64,000 nt of DNA from Brachyspira sp. (GCF_029258575.1 NZ_JARHYI010000143.1:18783-82782); one strand, 5' to 3'. Shown: positions 47,961-57,806, counted from the stretch's first letter. Numbers and translations: made by a program. Notes: generated from the letters alone by a model not told the origin.

Positions 47961-49160
47961 ATGATTAGAAAAAGCATTCTTATCTTATCATTTATAATAT
48001 TGATAATATCATGTTCAAATAATAATACTCAAACAAATACTAATTTAACACAAAATCAAACTAATGAAATAGAAAAAAATGAAAATAAATCTGAATCAGC
48101 AATAAGTAAAAGTATTGAATGGATATCTCATCACTATTATGCCAAAAATGATGAAGGCGATTTCTTTTCTGTATACTTAAATGACAGATGGCCTGAAAAT
48201 AATGATGAATTAATGCCAAATTATGAAAAAATAAAAGCAGCTTTTAATTATAAAAATTTAAATGATATAAATCAATTCTATAATAAAAAGAGTATTATTG
48301 ATATAACAAATAATAAAATATATGCAGAAGCTCAAAATGGTCAAAGTATAGAATGTACATATTCAAATATTACATCATTTAAGATGAAATCAAAATCATT
48401 AAATAGTTCATCAAAAGAAATAAATACAACTTCATCATTAAAAGCAGCTGTATATAACTATGTGTATACAAATGTATCTGAAACTAATGAATATGGAAGT
48501 GCTTCAACATTCTCATATAAAGATTCTATATTTTTGCTTATACCAGATGATACCAACAAGTTAGAAGCATATGATAAAATTTCTTTTGATATAAATAAAG
48601 ATTTTAATTTTAATAATTTAAAAAGAAATGAAAATTTAGAATTTGAATATAAAAAGGGAAGGATATCACAATTATTTGAAAATGCTATGAGCGTCCTTTA
48701 TAATGAATGGGTAACAAATTCAGTTTATAGTTATGAATCAAGTAAATCTATAAACATAACTTATTTTAATGATAAAACTATATCTGCAAGAACAACTTCA
48801 ACACTTTATCTAGGAGGTGCACATGGGGTGTACAATAATTATAATTCAGTATATGCATTAGAAACAGGCGAAAAAATAGAAATTACTAACTTCATAAAAA
48901 ATGTTAATGATACTGAATTAAAAAATATTATTGCAGATAAACTTTTATCAATAGATAATAGAACAGAAGAAGATTATTTAGTTCCTTTAGATGAAATAAC
49001 TTTAGCTGATACATCTTTTTACATTTATGCCGATGGAATACATTTTGTATGGGCTATATACTCTATAACTGCTTATGTTTTAGGTGAAACAGAAATAGTT
49101 TTTGACTTTGATGAAATTAAACCATTCATAAAAGATGAATATTTATACATATTAAAATGA
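47961..49160 (+). CDS. Lipoprotein with DUF3298-type (RsiV-like) C-terminal domain
   Basis: The 399-residue protein has a lipoprotein signal (Cys18, IIISCS) and an Asn/Thr-rich spacer. The C-terminal half matches DUF3298: STLYLGGAHGVYNNYNSVYA, TGEKIEITNFI, FYIYADGIHFVWAIYSITAY and a final VFDFDEIKPFI. Such domains occur in RsiV and in peptidoglycan-associated lipoproteins. A surface or periplasmic role is likely but not specified. Confidence 0.75.
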   Translation: MIRKSILILSFIILIISCSNNNTQTNTNLTQNQTNEIEKNENKSESAISKSIEWISHHYYAKNDEGDFFSVYLNDRWPENNDELMPNYEKIKAAFNYKNLNDINQFYNKKSIIDITNNKIYAEAQNGQSIECTYSNITSFKMKSKSLNSSSKEINTTSSLKAAVYNYVYTNVSETNEYGSASTFSYKDSIFLLIPDDTNKLEAYDKISFDINKDFNFNNLKRNENLEFEYKKGRISQLFENAMSVLYNEWVTNSVYSYESSKSINITYFNDKTISARTTSTLYLGGAHGVYNNYNSVYALETGEKIEITNFIKNVNDTELKNIIADKLLSIDNRTEEDYLVPLDEITLADTSFYIYADGIHFVWAIYSITAYVLGETEIVFDFDEIKPFIKDEYLYILK

Positions 49161-49161
49161 T

Positions 49162-50013
49162 TTATAAACATTTAGAAAATGAATAAAATGAATGATTTTT
49201 AGTATTTTCTTTTTGCAGCTGTCTTGCTTCTTTTATTAAAGTAAAATGATTTTTATAATCTTTTAACTGATAATAGCATATGGATAAATAGCATATTGTA
49301 TATATACTATTTTCATTAGAAAGTATTAATTGTTTATTAAAATTTTCTATGGCATTAATATAGTCCTTCACATACATATAACAAAGTCCTATATAGTAGT
49401 ATAGAATATATCCGTTATTATAAATACATTTAGCTTCCAATAAATTTTCTATTGCTTTTTTATATTTATCTATCCTATAATATGAAATACCAAGAAATAA
49501 TTTTATATAATAATCCTTTTCATTATTTATATCATACAATCTATTGGATTTTTCAAAATATTCTACAGCATTATCATAATTACCTAATCTATAATAACAT
49601 ATGCCTACAAATTTAAAATTATCAGCATTTCCGCCGTAAATATCTAATATATCAATATAATATTTCAAAGTTTTTTTATACTTATATGATAAACTTGAAT
49701 CATAATAATAATTCAAATATATTTTTAAATATTTAAGAGCCTTTTCAAATTCATTTATATAATAGTATGATAAACCAATATAATAAAAATAATTAATATC
49801 AATTTCATTTTCTGTATTTTTATCTAGTGCTTTTTCAAAGTATTCTACTGCTTCTATGTAATTTTCAAGCATATATAAGGAAAATCCTATATAAAAATAG
49901 TATTTAGTATTATCATCTATTTCTATCAATTTCTTACAGGTTTCAGAAAGATTGTAGTAATCTTTATTATAAAAAAATTCTTTAGCTTTTTTTATGTAGA
50001 ATTCTTTATTCAT
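49162..50013 (-). CDS. TPR-repeat protein
   Basis: The 283-residue protein is built of about seven tandem TPR units, each with a Tyr-rich core such as YYFYIGFSLYMLENYIEAVE, YFEKALDKN, GLCYMYVKDYINAIENFNKQ. No signal peptide is seen. It is probably a cytoplasmic scaffold. It faces the DUF3298 gene end to end with 1 bp between stops. Confidence 0.8.
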   Translation of the reverse strand: MNKEFYIKKAKEFFYNKDYYNLSETCKKLIEIDDNTKYYFYIGFSLYMLENYIEAVEYFEKALDKNTENEIDINYFYYIGLSYYYINEFEKALKYLKIYLNYYYDSSLSYKYKKTLKYYIDILDIYGGNADNFKFVGICYYRLGNYDNAVEYFEKSNRLYDINNEKDYYIKLFLGISYYRIDKYKKAIENLLEAKCIYNNGYILYYYIGLCYMYVKDYINAIENFNKQLILSNENSIYTICYLSICYYQLKDYKNHFTLIKEARQLQKENTKNHSFYSFSKCL

Positions 50014-50137
50014 ATAATAAATAAACTAAAATTATATACAGTTTGTAAAAATTATACATATACTAATTAAAAATTAAGGTTAATATTTCCGAATATATAT
50101 GATAAGAAATATAAAATTAATATAATAGAAGTAGACT

Positions 50138-51289
50138 ATGGCTATAATAGAATTTAATATACCAACAAAAATAACATTTGGAGTTGATTCTCTAGATTGC
50201 TTATCAGATACTATAAAGAAATACGGCGGAAGAACTGTATTGGTTACAGACGGTGCTTCTTTCAATCAAACAGGATTAATAGACCAAATAGTAAATAAAC
50301 TTAATGATAAGTTTATAAATGTTATGGTTTATTCTGATATAAACTCTACAAGCACTAGCGATGCTGCTGATATTATTGCAAACCTTGTAAGATATAGTAA
50401 GGCGGAATCTATAGTTGCAGTTGGAGGATTTAAAATACAAAATACAGCCAAAGGTGCTGCTATTGTAGTTACAAACAGCGGTGAGGCATCAGATTATATT
50501 AATGGACAGCCTGTATATCATAAGCCTCTTCCAATCATAGCTGTGCCTACAATATTGGGTTCTTTATCAGAAATAGCCACTGGTATGTGCTTATATGATA
50601 AATACGATGAAATTAATAAACAAAACAATGAACCAAATGTATATACTTCTAATTGTATTATAGATCCTACTCTATATGCTACTGTACCTGTAAAATATAC
50701 AATAAGCAGTGCATTATCTGTATTTGCATTGTCTTTTGATATATATATGAGCAATACACTTACAAGCATAACAGAACCTTTAATAGTACATGCTATGAAA
50801 ATAAGTATGCAGGGATTAAAAAAACTTATATCTGACAGTAATAATATGGATAATATAACAACATTAGCTACAGCAAATATGTTATGTGCTACTTCGGCAT
50901 GTCATAGCAGCTTGGGAGCTATAAGAGCATTATCAATAGCAATAAATAGTGTTTATGCTGTTAATAAATCTATGGTATGTTCTATATTGCTTCCTCATAT
51001 AATGGAATACTATATCACTGTAGCACCTGATAAATATATTGTACTTTCAAATGTAATAGATGGAATAGACCCTGAAATGACTCCTTTTGAAATTGCAAAT
51101 CAGTCAGCACAGCATATAAAGCAGTTTTTGCATAATATCAATTTACCAACAAGATTAAATGAGATAAATATTGATAGAAGTAAATTCGATAAAGTTGCAG
51201 AGCTTGCATTAAAATATGATGGTATGGACAACCTTCCTAGAAGTATGAATTTCGATTCTATTATGACTATATTAGATCAGGCTTATTAA
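50138..51289 (+). CDS. Iron-ADH-fold protein lacking the metal ligands (probable pseudoenzyme)
   Basis: The 383-residue protein aligns along its length with group III iron alcohol dehydrogenases (FNIPTKITFGVDSLDCL, IIDPTLYATVPVKYTISSAL, CSILLPHIMEYY). FucO binds metal through D196, H200, H263 and H277; here my alignment places Phe196, Phe200, Arg263 and Lys277. The nucleotide motif GGGSxxDxAK reads GGFKIQNTAK. The frame is intact, so the fold is retained without the usual metal chemistry. The function is unknown. It overlaps the next gene's stop by 4 bp. Confidence 0.85.
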   Translation: MAIIEFNIPTKITFGVDSLDCLSDTIKKYGGRTVLVTDGASFNQTGLIDQIVNKLNDKFINVMVYSDINSTSTSDAADIIANLVRYSKAESIVAVGGFKIQNTAKGAAIVVTNSGEASDYINGQPVYHKPLPIIAVPTILGSLSEIATGMCLYDKYDEINKQNNEPNVYTSNCIIDPTLYATVPVKYTISSALSVFALSFDIYMSNTLTSITEPLIVHAMKISMQGLKKLISDSNNMDNITTLATANMLCATSACHSSLGAIRALSIAINSVYAVNKSMVCSILLPHIMEYYITVAPDKYIVLSNVIDGIDPEMTPFEIANQSAQHIKQFLHNINLPTRLNEINIDRSKFDKVAELALKYDGMDNLPRSMNFDSIMTILDQAY

Positions 51290-52149
51290 TCTTCGCTTTT
51301 AGGAGAATATTTATAAGGCTTCTTATGTAATGCATCTATAAGTTTTTTATTTGGCTTATAATTTTCTACTGAAAGCAAAGGTTTATATTCCAACAATTTA
51401 CAATTAGAACTTTCAGCATATTTATTATAAGCCAAACAAAGCAAATGTTCCAAATTAACAGTATCCAATAAATTATAATGTATAAGTGAATCTATTGCAG
51501 ACTCATCTTTTGTATCCTGATAATAATTCCAAAGCAATACAGCTGTATAACCATTAACCCCTTCCATATCATCGCCTCTAGAAATACCTACATCTTGTTC
51601 TATCTTTTTTAATCCACCTGTATATCCTAAATCCTTAAGAACGAAACGCAAATCTATTTGTGCAGATTTTATAGTAGTAGCAAAATATCTCTCCAAAAAC
51701 GGTATATCAAAACAAGAGCCGTTAAATGTAACTATTATAGAATAATTTTTTATATAATCCAAAAATTCATGCTCATTTCTGCCATGAACGAATACCCTTA
51801 TATCCTTACCATCATAACAGCCTATAACCGTTATATGAGCTTTGGAAGGTTTAATACCTGTTGTTTCTATATCCAAGAATACAGTTTTATCCATAAAAAG
51901 AGGATACAATCTATATGTTATAGAAGGAGGAAATTTCTTTAAAAAATAATTATAGTTTTTTGATTTATAATTATAAATAGATTTAGGAAGTTCTTTCTTC
52001 AAAACCTCTCGAATACTGCCCGGCATAGCATAATAATCTATTTTATTTAATGTATCTTCCCAATCTATAACTCCTTCTTCCCATAAAAGACTCTCTTTTT
52101 TAGGTCCAATACCTTCTATATGCTGAAATGTTTTTTTTATTAAGTCCAC
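51286..52149 (-). CDS. YprB-like RNase H-fold exonuclease domain protein
   Basis: The 287-residue protein has an N-terminal helix-hairpin-helix-like segment (HIEGIGPKKESLLWEEGV) and a DEDD-type 3'-5' exonuclease fold. Metal ligands are expected at D93 and E95 (FLDIETTG), the Asp of TFNGSCFDIPFL and the C-terminal Asp of HYNLLDTVNLE. It belongs to the YprB_RNaseH_2 group of predicted ribonucleases/exonucleases. It follows cysS by 22 bp. Confidence 0.88.
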   Translation of the reverse strand: MDLIKKTFQHIEGIGPKKESLLWEEGVIDWEDTLNKIDYYAMPGSIREVLKKELPKSIYNYKSKNYNYFLKKFPPSITYRLYPLFMDKTVFLDIETTGIKPSKAHITVIGCYDGKDIRVFVHGRNEHEFLDYIKNYSIIVTFNGSCFDIPFLERYFATTIKSAQIDLRFVLKDLGYTGGLKKIEQDVGISRGDDMEGVNGYTAVLLWNYYQDTKDESAIDSLIHYNLLDTVNLEHLLCLAYNKYAESSNCKLLEYKPLLSVENYKPNKKLIDALHKKPYKYSPKSED

Positions 52150-52171
52150 ATAATTCCTTTATTTTTTATCA

Positions 52172-53596
52172 TTATTTTCTCTTCCATTTAACACCCTGAG
52201 GAGTGTCCATTATCTCTATTCCAATAGATAAAAGTTCATTTCTTATTTCATCTGCTTTTTGATAATTCTTTTCTTTCTTAGCAAGAGTACGTTCTTCTAT
52301 CATTTTATTGATTTTTTCTTCATCGGCATTATTTTCTTCTTTATCTGTACTGCCTATTTTGAAGCAATTGATAATATTATTCACCCTTTCTATAAATTTC
52401 AATATCTTATCTCTTGTATCCGTATTAATAGATTCAAAAGATGTATTTACAGATTTTACCAATGTAAATAAAGTTCCAAGTGCCTCTGAAATATTTAAAT
52501 CATTATAAATAGAATCTGAAAACTTTTCATTAGAAGTATCTAACTCTTTTAATAAATTTTCATTGATTTCATTTGAATCAGTCTTATTTATATCTTGAAG
52601 CCTGAATATTAAATCATTAACCCTATCAATGGCACTTTGCGACTGTTTAATCCCTTCTATAGTAAAATTTAATTGTTTTCTATAATGCGAATTTATAAGA
52701 GAATATCTTATAGCTTCAGGAGAAAGCCCCTTATCAAGCAAATCCCTAAGGGTATAAAAATTACCTTTAGATTTTGACATCTTCTCACCATCAACTATTA
52801 AATGCTCGCAATGAAGCCAATAATTAACAAATTTTTCATTAAATGCTGCCTCATTCTGAGCTATTTCATTTTCATGATGAGGAAATTTATTATCAACTCC
52901 GCCCGTATGTATATCGAAATGTTTTCCTAAATATTTACAGCTCATAGCAGAACATTCTATATGCCATCCAGGTCTTCCCTTTCCAAAAGGAGAGTCCCAA
53001 CAAACATCTCCATCCTCTTCTGTATATGCCTTCCAAAGAACGAAATCGCTTGCATTCTCCTTATCATATTCATCATTAAGAACTCGTCCTGAAGCTCCGT
53101 CAAGCAATTCCTGCTTATCCAAATTGGCTAATTCTCCATATTTTGGAAATGTATTTATCTTAAAATATACAGAACCGTCAGATTCATATGTATGTCCGTT
53201 TTTCTTTAAAAGCTCTATAATATCAATCATCTCTTTTATATGATCAGTTGCTGCTGGATTTACAGATGCTTTTTTTATTCCTAAAGTTTGTATATCTTCA
53301 AAGAATGCATCTTTATATTTTTGAGTATAATCATTCAAAGAAATATTATTTGCTTTAGAATTTTTTATAGTTTTATCATCAACATCAGTTAAATTCATTA
53401 TAAGCTTAACATTATACCCATAATCTTCCAATACTCTTCTAAGTAAATCACTAAATATATAAGCTCTAAAATTTCCTATATGTGCATAATTATATACAGT
53501 AGGTCCGCATGAATACATACCAATTTCTTCACTATTAATTGGTTTAAATACTTCTTTTTCTCTAGTAAGTGAATTATAAAATACTATATATCTCAT
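52172..53596 (-). CDS. cysS: Cysteinyl-tRNA synthetase
   Basis: The 474-residue class I enzyme has the HIGH motif as HIGN (39-42), the KMSKS motif in GEKMSKSKGNFY, and zinc ligands including Cys30 (SCGPTVYNYAHIG), ECSAMSCKYLG and HHENEIAQNEA. The C-terminal tail (about 420-474) is the tRNA-binding extension. It is probably cotranscribed with the downstream exonuclease gene. Confidence 0.96.
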   Translation of the reverse strand: MRYIVFYNSLTREKEVFKPINSEEIGMYSCGPTVYNYAHIGNFRAYIFSDLLRRVLEDYGYNVKLIMNLTDVDDKTIKNSKANNISLNDYTQKYKDAFFEDIQTLGIKKASVNPAATDHIKEMIDIIELLKKNGHTYESDGSVYFKINTFPKYGELANLDKQELLDGASGRVLNDEYDKENASDFVLWKAYTEEDGDVCWDSPFGKGRPGWHIECSAMSCKYLGKHFDIHTGGVDNKFPHHENEIAQNEAAFNEKFVNYWLHCEHLIVDGEKMSKSKGNFYTLRDLLDKGLSPEAIRYSLINSHYRKQLNFTIEGIKQSQSAIDRVNDLIFRLQDINKTDSNEINENLLKELDTSNEKFSDSIYNDLNISEALGTLFTLVKSVNTSFESINTDTRDKILKFIERVNNIINCFKIGSTDKEENNADEEKINKMIEERTLAKKEKNYQKADEIRNELLSIGIEIMDTPQGVKWKRK

Positions 53597-53627
53597 ATTA
53601 AAATTTATTCCTTAAAATATAGACAAT

Positions 53628-53655
53628 ATTTTACTTAAAAGACTTTATTTGTCAA
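53628..53655 (-). promoter_or_regulatory. Promoter of cysS
   Basis: On the reverse strand TTGACA (53655-53650) and TAAAAT (53633-53628) are 16 bases apart. No T-box leader is visible in the short spacer to the start codon. Confidence 0.7.
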
Positions 53656-53715
53656 GACTATTATTCATTTTTTACAAATCTATTATTATATGAAAAAAAA
53701 TAAAAATCTATTTAA

Positions 53716-53750
53716 TAAAAAAATCCCTCCTAAAAATTTTAAGAGGGATA
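53716..53750 (-). terminator. Terminator of the 33-residue ORF
   Basis: The reverse strand reads ATCCCTCTTAAAA, a short loop, TTTTAGGAGGGAT (one mismatch) and a run of seven T. It is a strong rho-independent terminator. Confidence 0.88.
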
Positions 53751-53809
53751 ATCAAATTCTATTTATCAAACAATAAATAAAACTATTTTCTAAATATAAA
53801 TTAATAAAA

Positions 53810-53911
53810 TTAAACTGTTTTACTTTTTTTTATTACTACAGTAGCCTGTTCCTTATATTTAGATATTAGACTTTTAAGATCCTTTTTTGCATTATCTTGA
53901 ATTTTAGCCAT
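53810..53911 (-). CDS. Small Lys-rich protein (33 residues)
   Basis: ATG 53911 is preceded by a perfect AGGAGG with eight-base spacing. The frame reads MAKIQDNAKKDLKSLISKYK, then EQATVVIKKSKTV and stops at 53810. The next element is a strong terminator, so the ORF is well framed by expression signals. It is 34 bp downstream of the 53945-54532 gene. I do not recognise a family; it is predicted helical, basic and soluble. Confidence 0.65.
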   Translation of the reverse strand: MAKIQDNAKKDLKSLISKYKEQATVVIKKSKTV

Positions 53912-53944
53912 TATTTAATTCCTCCTTGAATAATGAATAATGTT

Positions 53945-54532
53945 TTAGAAATCACCTTCTCTCCATACCTTAAAGTCTGGATAGTCCAATTTTTTAGATT
54001 TATCTTCATACCATTTGCATACTGCAGCAGACATATTAATTACATAAAAATTAAATTCTGTCTTCCAACCGTCATTTTTAAATTCTGCAAATGATGGTAT
54101 AAATTTATTATTAATGGCATTATATATATTATTTTGTGCTGCTTCTGTAGGAATATTATTATCCTTAATAGCAATTCTCAATATCAAATGTATAGACATA
54201 CAAGATAAAGTAGATGTAAGTCTGCTGTACTCATTAAACATATCATCTCTGCTATAATTTTCTGCCAAAGTATCCATCCACATTTGAAGTAAATTTCCTA
54301 ATGCTTCAAGCTGTTCTGGAGTTGCATTTTTATTCATTATGATAGAGGTATAATTCTCTGCCAATTCTAAAAATGTCATACTTGAGTTTTCATCTGAAAC
54401 AGATATATCAGCTACTTCTTCTATTTGCATAGATTTTATCATAGATGAAGCTGCATCTTGGGCATGAACTTTAATATTAGAAGATATAAAAATAAATGAA
54501 ACTAATAATAAATAAATAAAAATCTTTTTCAT
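53945..54532 (-). CDS. Secreted protein of unknown function
   Basis: The start chosen is ATG 54532 (195 residues; a start at 54547 is also open). A signal peptide ends near KVHAQD, and the mature protein is helical (MTFLELAENYTSIIMNKNAT, LGNLLQMWMDTLAENYSRDD). Three cysteines are outside the signal. No family recognised. It may be expressed together with the small ORF downstream. Confidence 0.65.
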   Translation of the reverse strand: MKKIFIYLLLVSFIFISSNIKVHAQDAASSMIKSMQIEEVADISVSDENSSMTFLELAENYTSIIMNKNATPEQLEALGNLLQMWMDTLAENYSRDDMFNEYSRLTSTLSCMSIHLILRIAIKDNNIPTEAAQNNIYNAINNKFIPSFAEFKNDGWKTEFNFYVINMSAAVCKWYEDKSKKLDYPDFKVWREGDF

Positions 54533-54562
54533 AAAATATATTTCCATTATAATTTTATATAT

Positions 54563-54590
54563 TTATTATCGTCATCAATTGATTTGTCAA
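54563..54590 (-). promoter_or_regulatory. Promoter of the secreted-protein gene
   Basis: On the reverse strand TTGACA (54590-54585) and TAATAA (54568-54563) are 16 bases apart. Confidence 0.6.
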
Positions 54591-54732
54591 TACACTTATT
54601 TTTTATTTAATTTGAAAGTAATTTCATTAATTGATAGTATAAAACATTTATGTTTAGTAACATGTACTATAAAGTTGGCTTTAATCACTTAAAATAATGA
54701 TTATTAATATAAAAAATATTATTATACTTATA

Positions 54733-55662
54733 TTAAATTTTCTCAATCCATTTTAATACTCTGACCATTATATGCTCTCTGTCCATATCCTCAAAAAATA
54801 TACCATTAACTAAATTATTATGATATATATCTTTATTTTCGAATATAATACATTCTGCAAGCCCTTCATTAAAACTATTTACTTTATTGGAAAAATTAAT
54901 GGAATTCTGAACATCGCATATAGGATCGAGTGCGGAATGAATGCATAATACTTTTGTCTTCTCGCTTCCATCTATATGAGAATAAGGATTAGCCGAATCT
55001 CTGATATATCCTTCTTCAAATAACTGATCAAGCATAGGTGTTATTATATCATTGGTGCATACCGTTAAATCTGTAGGACCTCCCAAAGATATATAGCCTT
55101 TAAAAAGATTATTATCAGTATTATATTTTTTCTGCATCTCTTTATTATATACAAGCAAAGCACCTAGATGAGCACCTGCAGATGAACCTATAACTACTAT
55201 ATCAGAATAATCAATATTTTTTTCTTTCAAAATTTCCAATGCCTTATTAAAACCTGCAAATACATCTTCTATCTGGCAGGGATATTTATGATTTTTACTA
55301 AGTCTGTATCCCAATAAAATAGTATGGAATTTTTCTTCTGCAAATCTTCTTCCTACAAATCTATACAAATCGGCAGTACCTTCTCTCCAGCCACCTCCGT
55401 ATATATAAACTATAACCTTCTTCTTTGATTCTTCATTATCTTCAAGCTGAGGAGCAAAATATAATATATACTGTGCCTTATTCTTATCATATCTATATTT
55501 TTCAGGCTTTATTTTTTTATCAGCCTTTAGAAAATTGAATGCCATTATAGGATAGCTTAAATACTCTGAGAATAAATTTTTTCTTCTCATCTTCTCTTCA
55601 AGTTTTTTATTTCTTTTATCAAAACCAGCCTTTCTCTTTTTTTCTTTTTTGCTTTCTTCCAT
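54733..55662 (-). CDS. Alpha/beta hydrolase (esterase, BD-FAE/kynurenine formamidase-like)
   Basis: The 309-residue protein has a Lys/Arg-rich N-terminus, oxyanion motif IYGGGW (87-92), nucleophile elbow GSSAG (159-163, Ser161), an Asp in SALDPICDV and a C-terminal His in KDIYHNNLVN. The family cleaves acetyl or formyl esters. It is the last gene of a three-gene operon with a membrane protein and an acyltransferase-fold protein, which suggests linked acyl-ester metabolism. Confidence 0.85.
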   Translation of the reverse strand: MEESKKEKKRKAGFDKRNKKLEEKMRRKNLFSEYLSYPIMAFNFLKADKKIKPEKYRYDKNKAQYILYFAPQLEDNEESKKKVIVYIYGGGWREGTADLYRFVGRRFAEEKFHTILLGYRLSKNHKYPCQIEDVFAGFNKALEILKEKNIDYSDIVVIGSSAGAHLGALLVYNKEMQKKYNTDNNLFKGYISLGGPTDLTVCTNDIITPMLDQLFEEGYIRDSANPYSHIDGSEKTKVLCIHSALDPICDVQNSINFSNKVNSFNEGLAECIIFENKDIYHNNLVNGIFFEDMDREHIMVRVLKWIEKI

Positions 55663-55680
55663 AAAAGGTACTCCTCAATA

Positions 55681-56349
55681 TTATAAATTAAAAATCTTTA
55701 TCATAGATGAAATAAAATCATTATTAAACAATATAAGCATAGCCAATATAATGATAATACCTCCTCCAAAAGCTGATAAACTGCTCCAAAGTACAAAATT
55801 AAATAAAGGAAGAATTATCATAAGCATTGATATAAATGAAGAAGAAATTATATAAGAAACATATTCATTGAAATATTTTCTGTCTATAACGGCAATAATA
55901 AACATAGCAATATCCAGTCCCAAAGCCAAAAAAGGAACAGGATAATTAAATGACCATTTATGAAATCCTGTGAATATATCTATTACAATAATAAGAGGTA
56001 TTAATATAAAAAACTCTATAAGTAATTTCTGCCTTAAATATAAACTATTTGCTGTAAAACATAAATAAGTGAAATATGCAGATAATATTGATATAACAGA
56101 TATTACAGCCCAATTATATTTTGAATTAGTTGAAATATTTACTATTATCAAAGATATTATTAAGGCTAATGATGATAATGAAACTATTTTTTTGGCATTG
56201 ATTTTTTTCTGTAGTTTATAAAACCATTCATATGAATGATACTCTTCATATATTATTTTTTTATCATCATTATTATCATTTAGTTTTTTTAAACATAAAG
56301 GACATATATTTGTTTTTATTTCTAATTTGCAATTATCACAATAAGACAT
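55681..56349 (-). CDS. Zinc-ribbon multi-pass membrane protein (DUF6320-like)
   Basis: The 222-residue protein starts with a zinc ribbon (YCDNC and CPLCLKKL, two CxxC pairs in the first 20 residues) and continues with about six transmembrane helices. This arrangement and its partner genes resemble the DUF6320 family that accompanies alcohol-acetyltransferase-like genes. It lies 5 bp downstream of the acyltransferase gene. The function is unknown. Confidence 0.72.
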   Translation of the reverse strand: MSYCDNCKLEIKTNICPLCLKKLNDNNDDKKIIYEEYHSYEWFYKLQKKINAKKIVSLSSLALIISLIIVNISTNSKYNWAVISVISILSAYFTYLCFTANSLYLRQKLLIEFFILIPLIIVIDIFTGFHKWSFNYPVPFLALGLDIAMFIIAVIDRKYFNEYVSYIISSSFISMLMIILPLFNFVLWSSLSAFGGGIIIILAMLILFNNDFISSMIKIFNL

Positions 56350-56354
56350 TTTAT

Positions 56355-57620
56355 TTATACTCCATAGTCATTAGAATAAATTTCTAATTCTGAAACATTA
56401 GATACATATTTAAAGAAATATTTTATTATATCCGTTTCTATAACTGTTCTATTGAATGTTACAGACAATTTATCTCCAAAACTGCATAAACCACAATTTA
56501 AAGGACTGTTTATAGTAGGATATACAACAGCTTCAAAATGACTTATATAATCTTTCATATCATCAGGAAGTATAATATTTCCAAAATTTGATATTGTTAT
56601 TGTTTTTAATTTATCTTCAAAAAGTTCAAATACCAAATTAACAGCAAAGTTTTTAATAAATAAAGGTATAAATTTAGCCAATGCATTATTTTCTAATTTT
56701 GTATTCTTATATATAAAATTCTTAAGCTTTTCTTTGGTAATCTTTTCTTTCATTTCTTTATCTGCAATTTTTATTATATCATCAAAGGTTAATTTTTTGT
56801 CTGTAGGAATTAATATATTTGCAACACCGAAGAAATTTTTTAAAGATATTGAAGGAAAAATATTTCTCAAATTTACAGGCACACATACAACTATATTTTT
56901 ACCGTCAAGTCTGTTTTTTATTCTTGTTTCATAAATAGAATAAGCTAGAACAGAAAGCATATAAGATGTTATTGTTATATTATATTTTTTACTTTCTTCT
57001 TTGATGCTTTTTAAACTTAATATACCATGTACAACATTATCCCCATAAAATTTTAAAGGTTTTCCTTTGATTAAATAAATATTTTTTATCTTTTTCTCAC
57101 TTTGAGATTCATACTTATCTTTGGTATGAACTAAAAAACTATCATCATAATCAGCTATAGTATGTATATTATCTTTAAACACATCATCATTTTTATCATC
57201 AATTTTTTTACCAATCAAAATAAAATAATGATACAATAAAGATTTACAAAAACTTATTAAAGCTGTAGCATCTGCCAGAGAATGATCTATCTCTACAAAA
57301 ATTCTGCACTTGTAATATCCAGCCCTTATAAGATAGCCATTATTTAATTTGCTGTTTATATTATAGCATGGATAATATTTATCTTCCTGTATTAATAATC
57401 TTCTATAATTTTCCTCAAAGTAATTCCAAAAAAGTCCTTTCTTTATCATAAGAGAAAGTGTGGGAAATCTTTTTATAGCTATGTCTAAAGCATCTTGAAG
57501 TTTTTGAGGATTAACTTCTTCTTTAATAACAACCGATACTCGGAATATTGGTATATTTTTTTTATTTTTTATAGATACAAAAAGTTTGGCGACATTATCC
57601 AGTTTATAGAGATGTTTCAT
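56355..57620 (-). CDS. Condensation-fold acyltransferase (alcohol acetyltransferase-like)
   Basis: The 421-residue protein has the BAHD/condensation-domain catalytic motif HxxxD as HSLAD (H113, D117) and a two-lobed fold. LDALDIAIKRFPTL-type and NIILPDDMKDYISHFEA-type regions fit the AATase group. It may transfer acetyl or another acyl group to an alcohol or lipid. Its own promoter is upstream, and the zinc-ribbon membrane protein and esterase follow in the same operon. Confidence 0.8.
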   Translation of the reverse strand: MKHLYKLDNVAKLFVSIKNKKNIPIFRVSVVIKEEVNPQKLQDALDIAIKRFPTLSLMIKKGLFWNYFEENYRRLLIQEDKYYPCYNINSKLNNGYLIRAGYYKCRIFVEIDHSLADATALISFCKSLLYHYFILIGKKIDDKNDDVFKDNIHTIADYDDSFLVHTKDKYESQSEKKIKNIYLIKGKPLKFYGDNVVHGILSLKSIKEESKKYNITITSYMLSVLAYSIYETRIKNRLDGKNIVVCVPVNLRNIFPSISLKNFFGVANILIPTDKKLTFDDIIKIADKEMKEKITKEKLKNFIYKNTKLENNALAKFIPLFIKNFAVNLVFELFEDKLKTITISNFGNIILPDDMKDYISHFEAVVYPTINSPLNCGLCSFGDKLSVTFNRTVIETDIIKYFFKYVSNVSELEIYSNDYGV

Positions 57621-57648
57621 AATAATTACACCATAGTTTAATATTAAT

Positions 57649-57676
57649 ATTCTAAATCATATACTTTATTTTTCAA
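57649..57676 (-). promoter_or_regulatory. Promoter of the acyltransferase-DUF6320-esterase operon
   Basis: On the reverse strand TTGAAA (57676-57671) and TAGAAT (57654-57649) are 16 bases apart. Confidence 0.6.
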
Positions 57677-57806
57677 TATAAAAAACTATTAAATTGATGT
57701 AAAAATATGTATTTAGTAATATATAGTTCTTTATTATTGCTTCTATATATTTTTTATATTAAATTTTTTAAAAATAAAAAAAATAATTTTTTTGATATAC
57801 TCTGAA

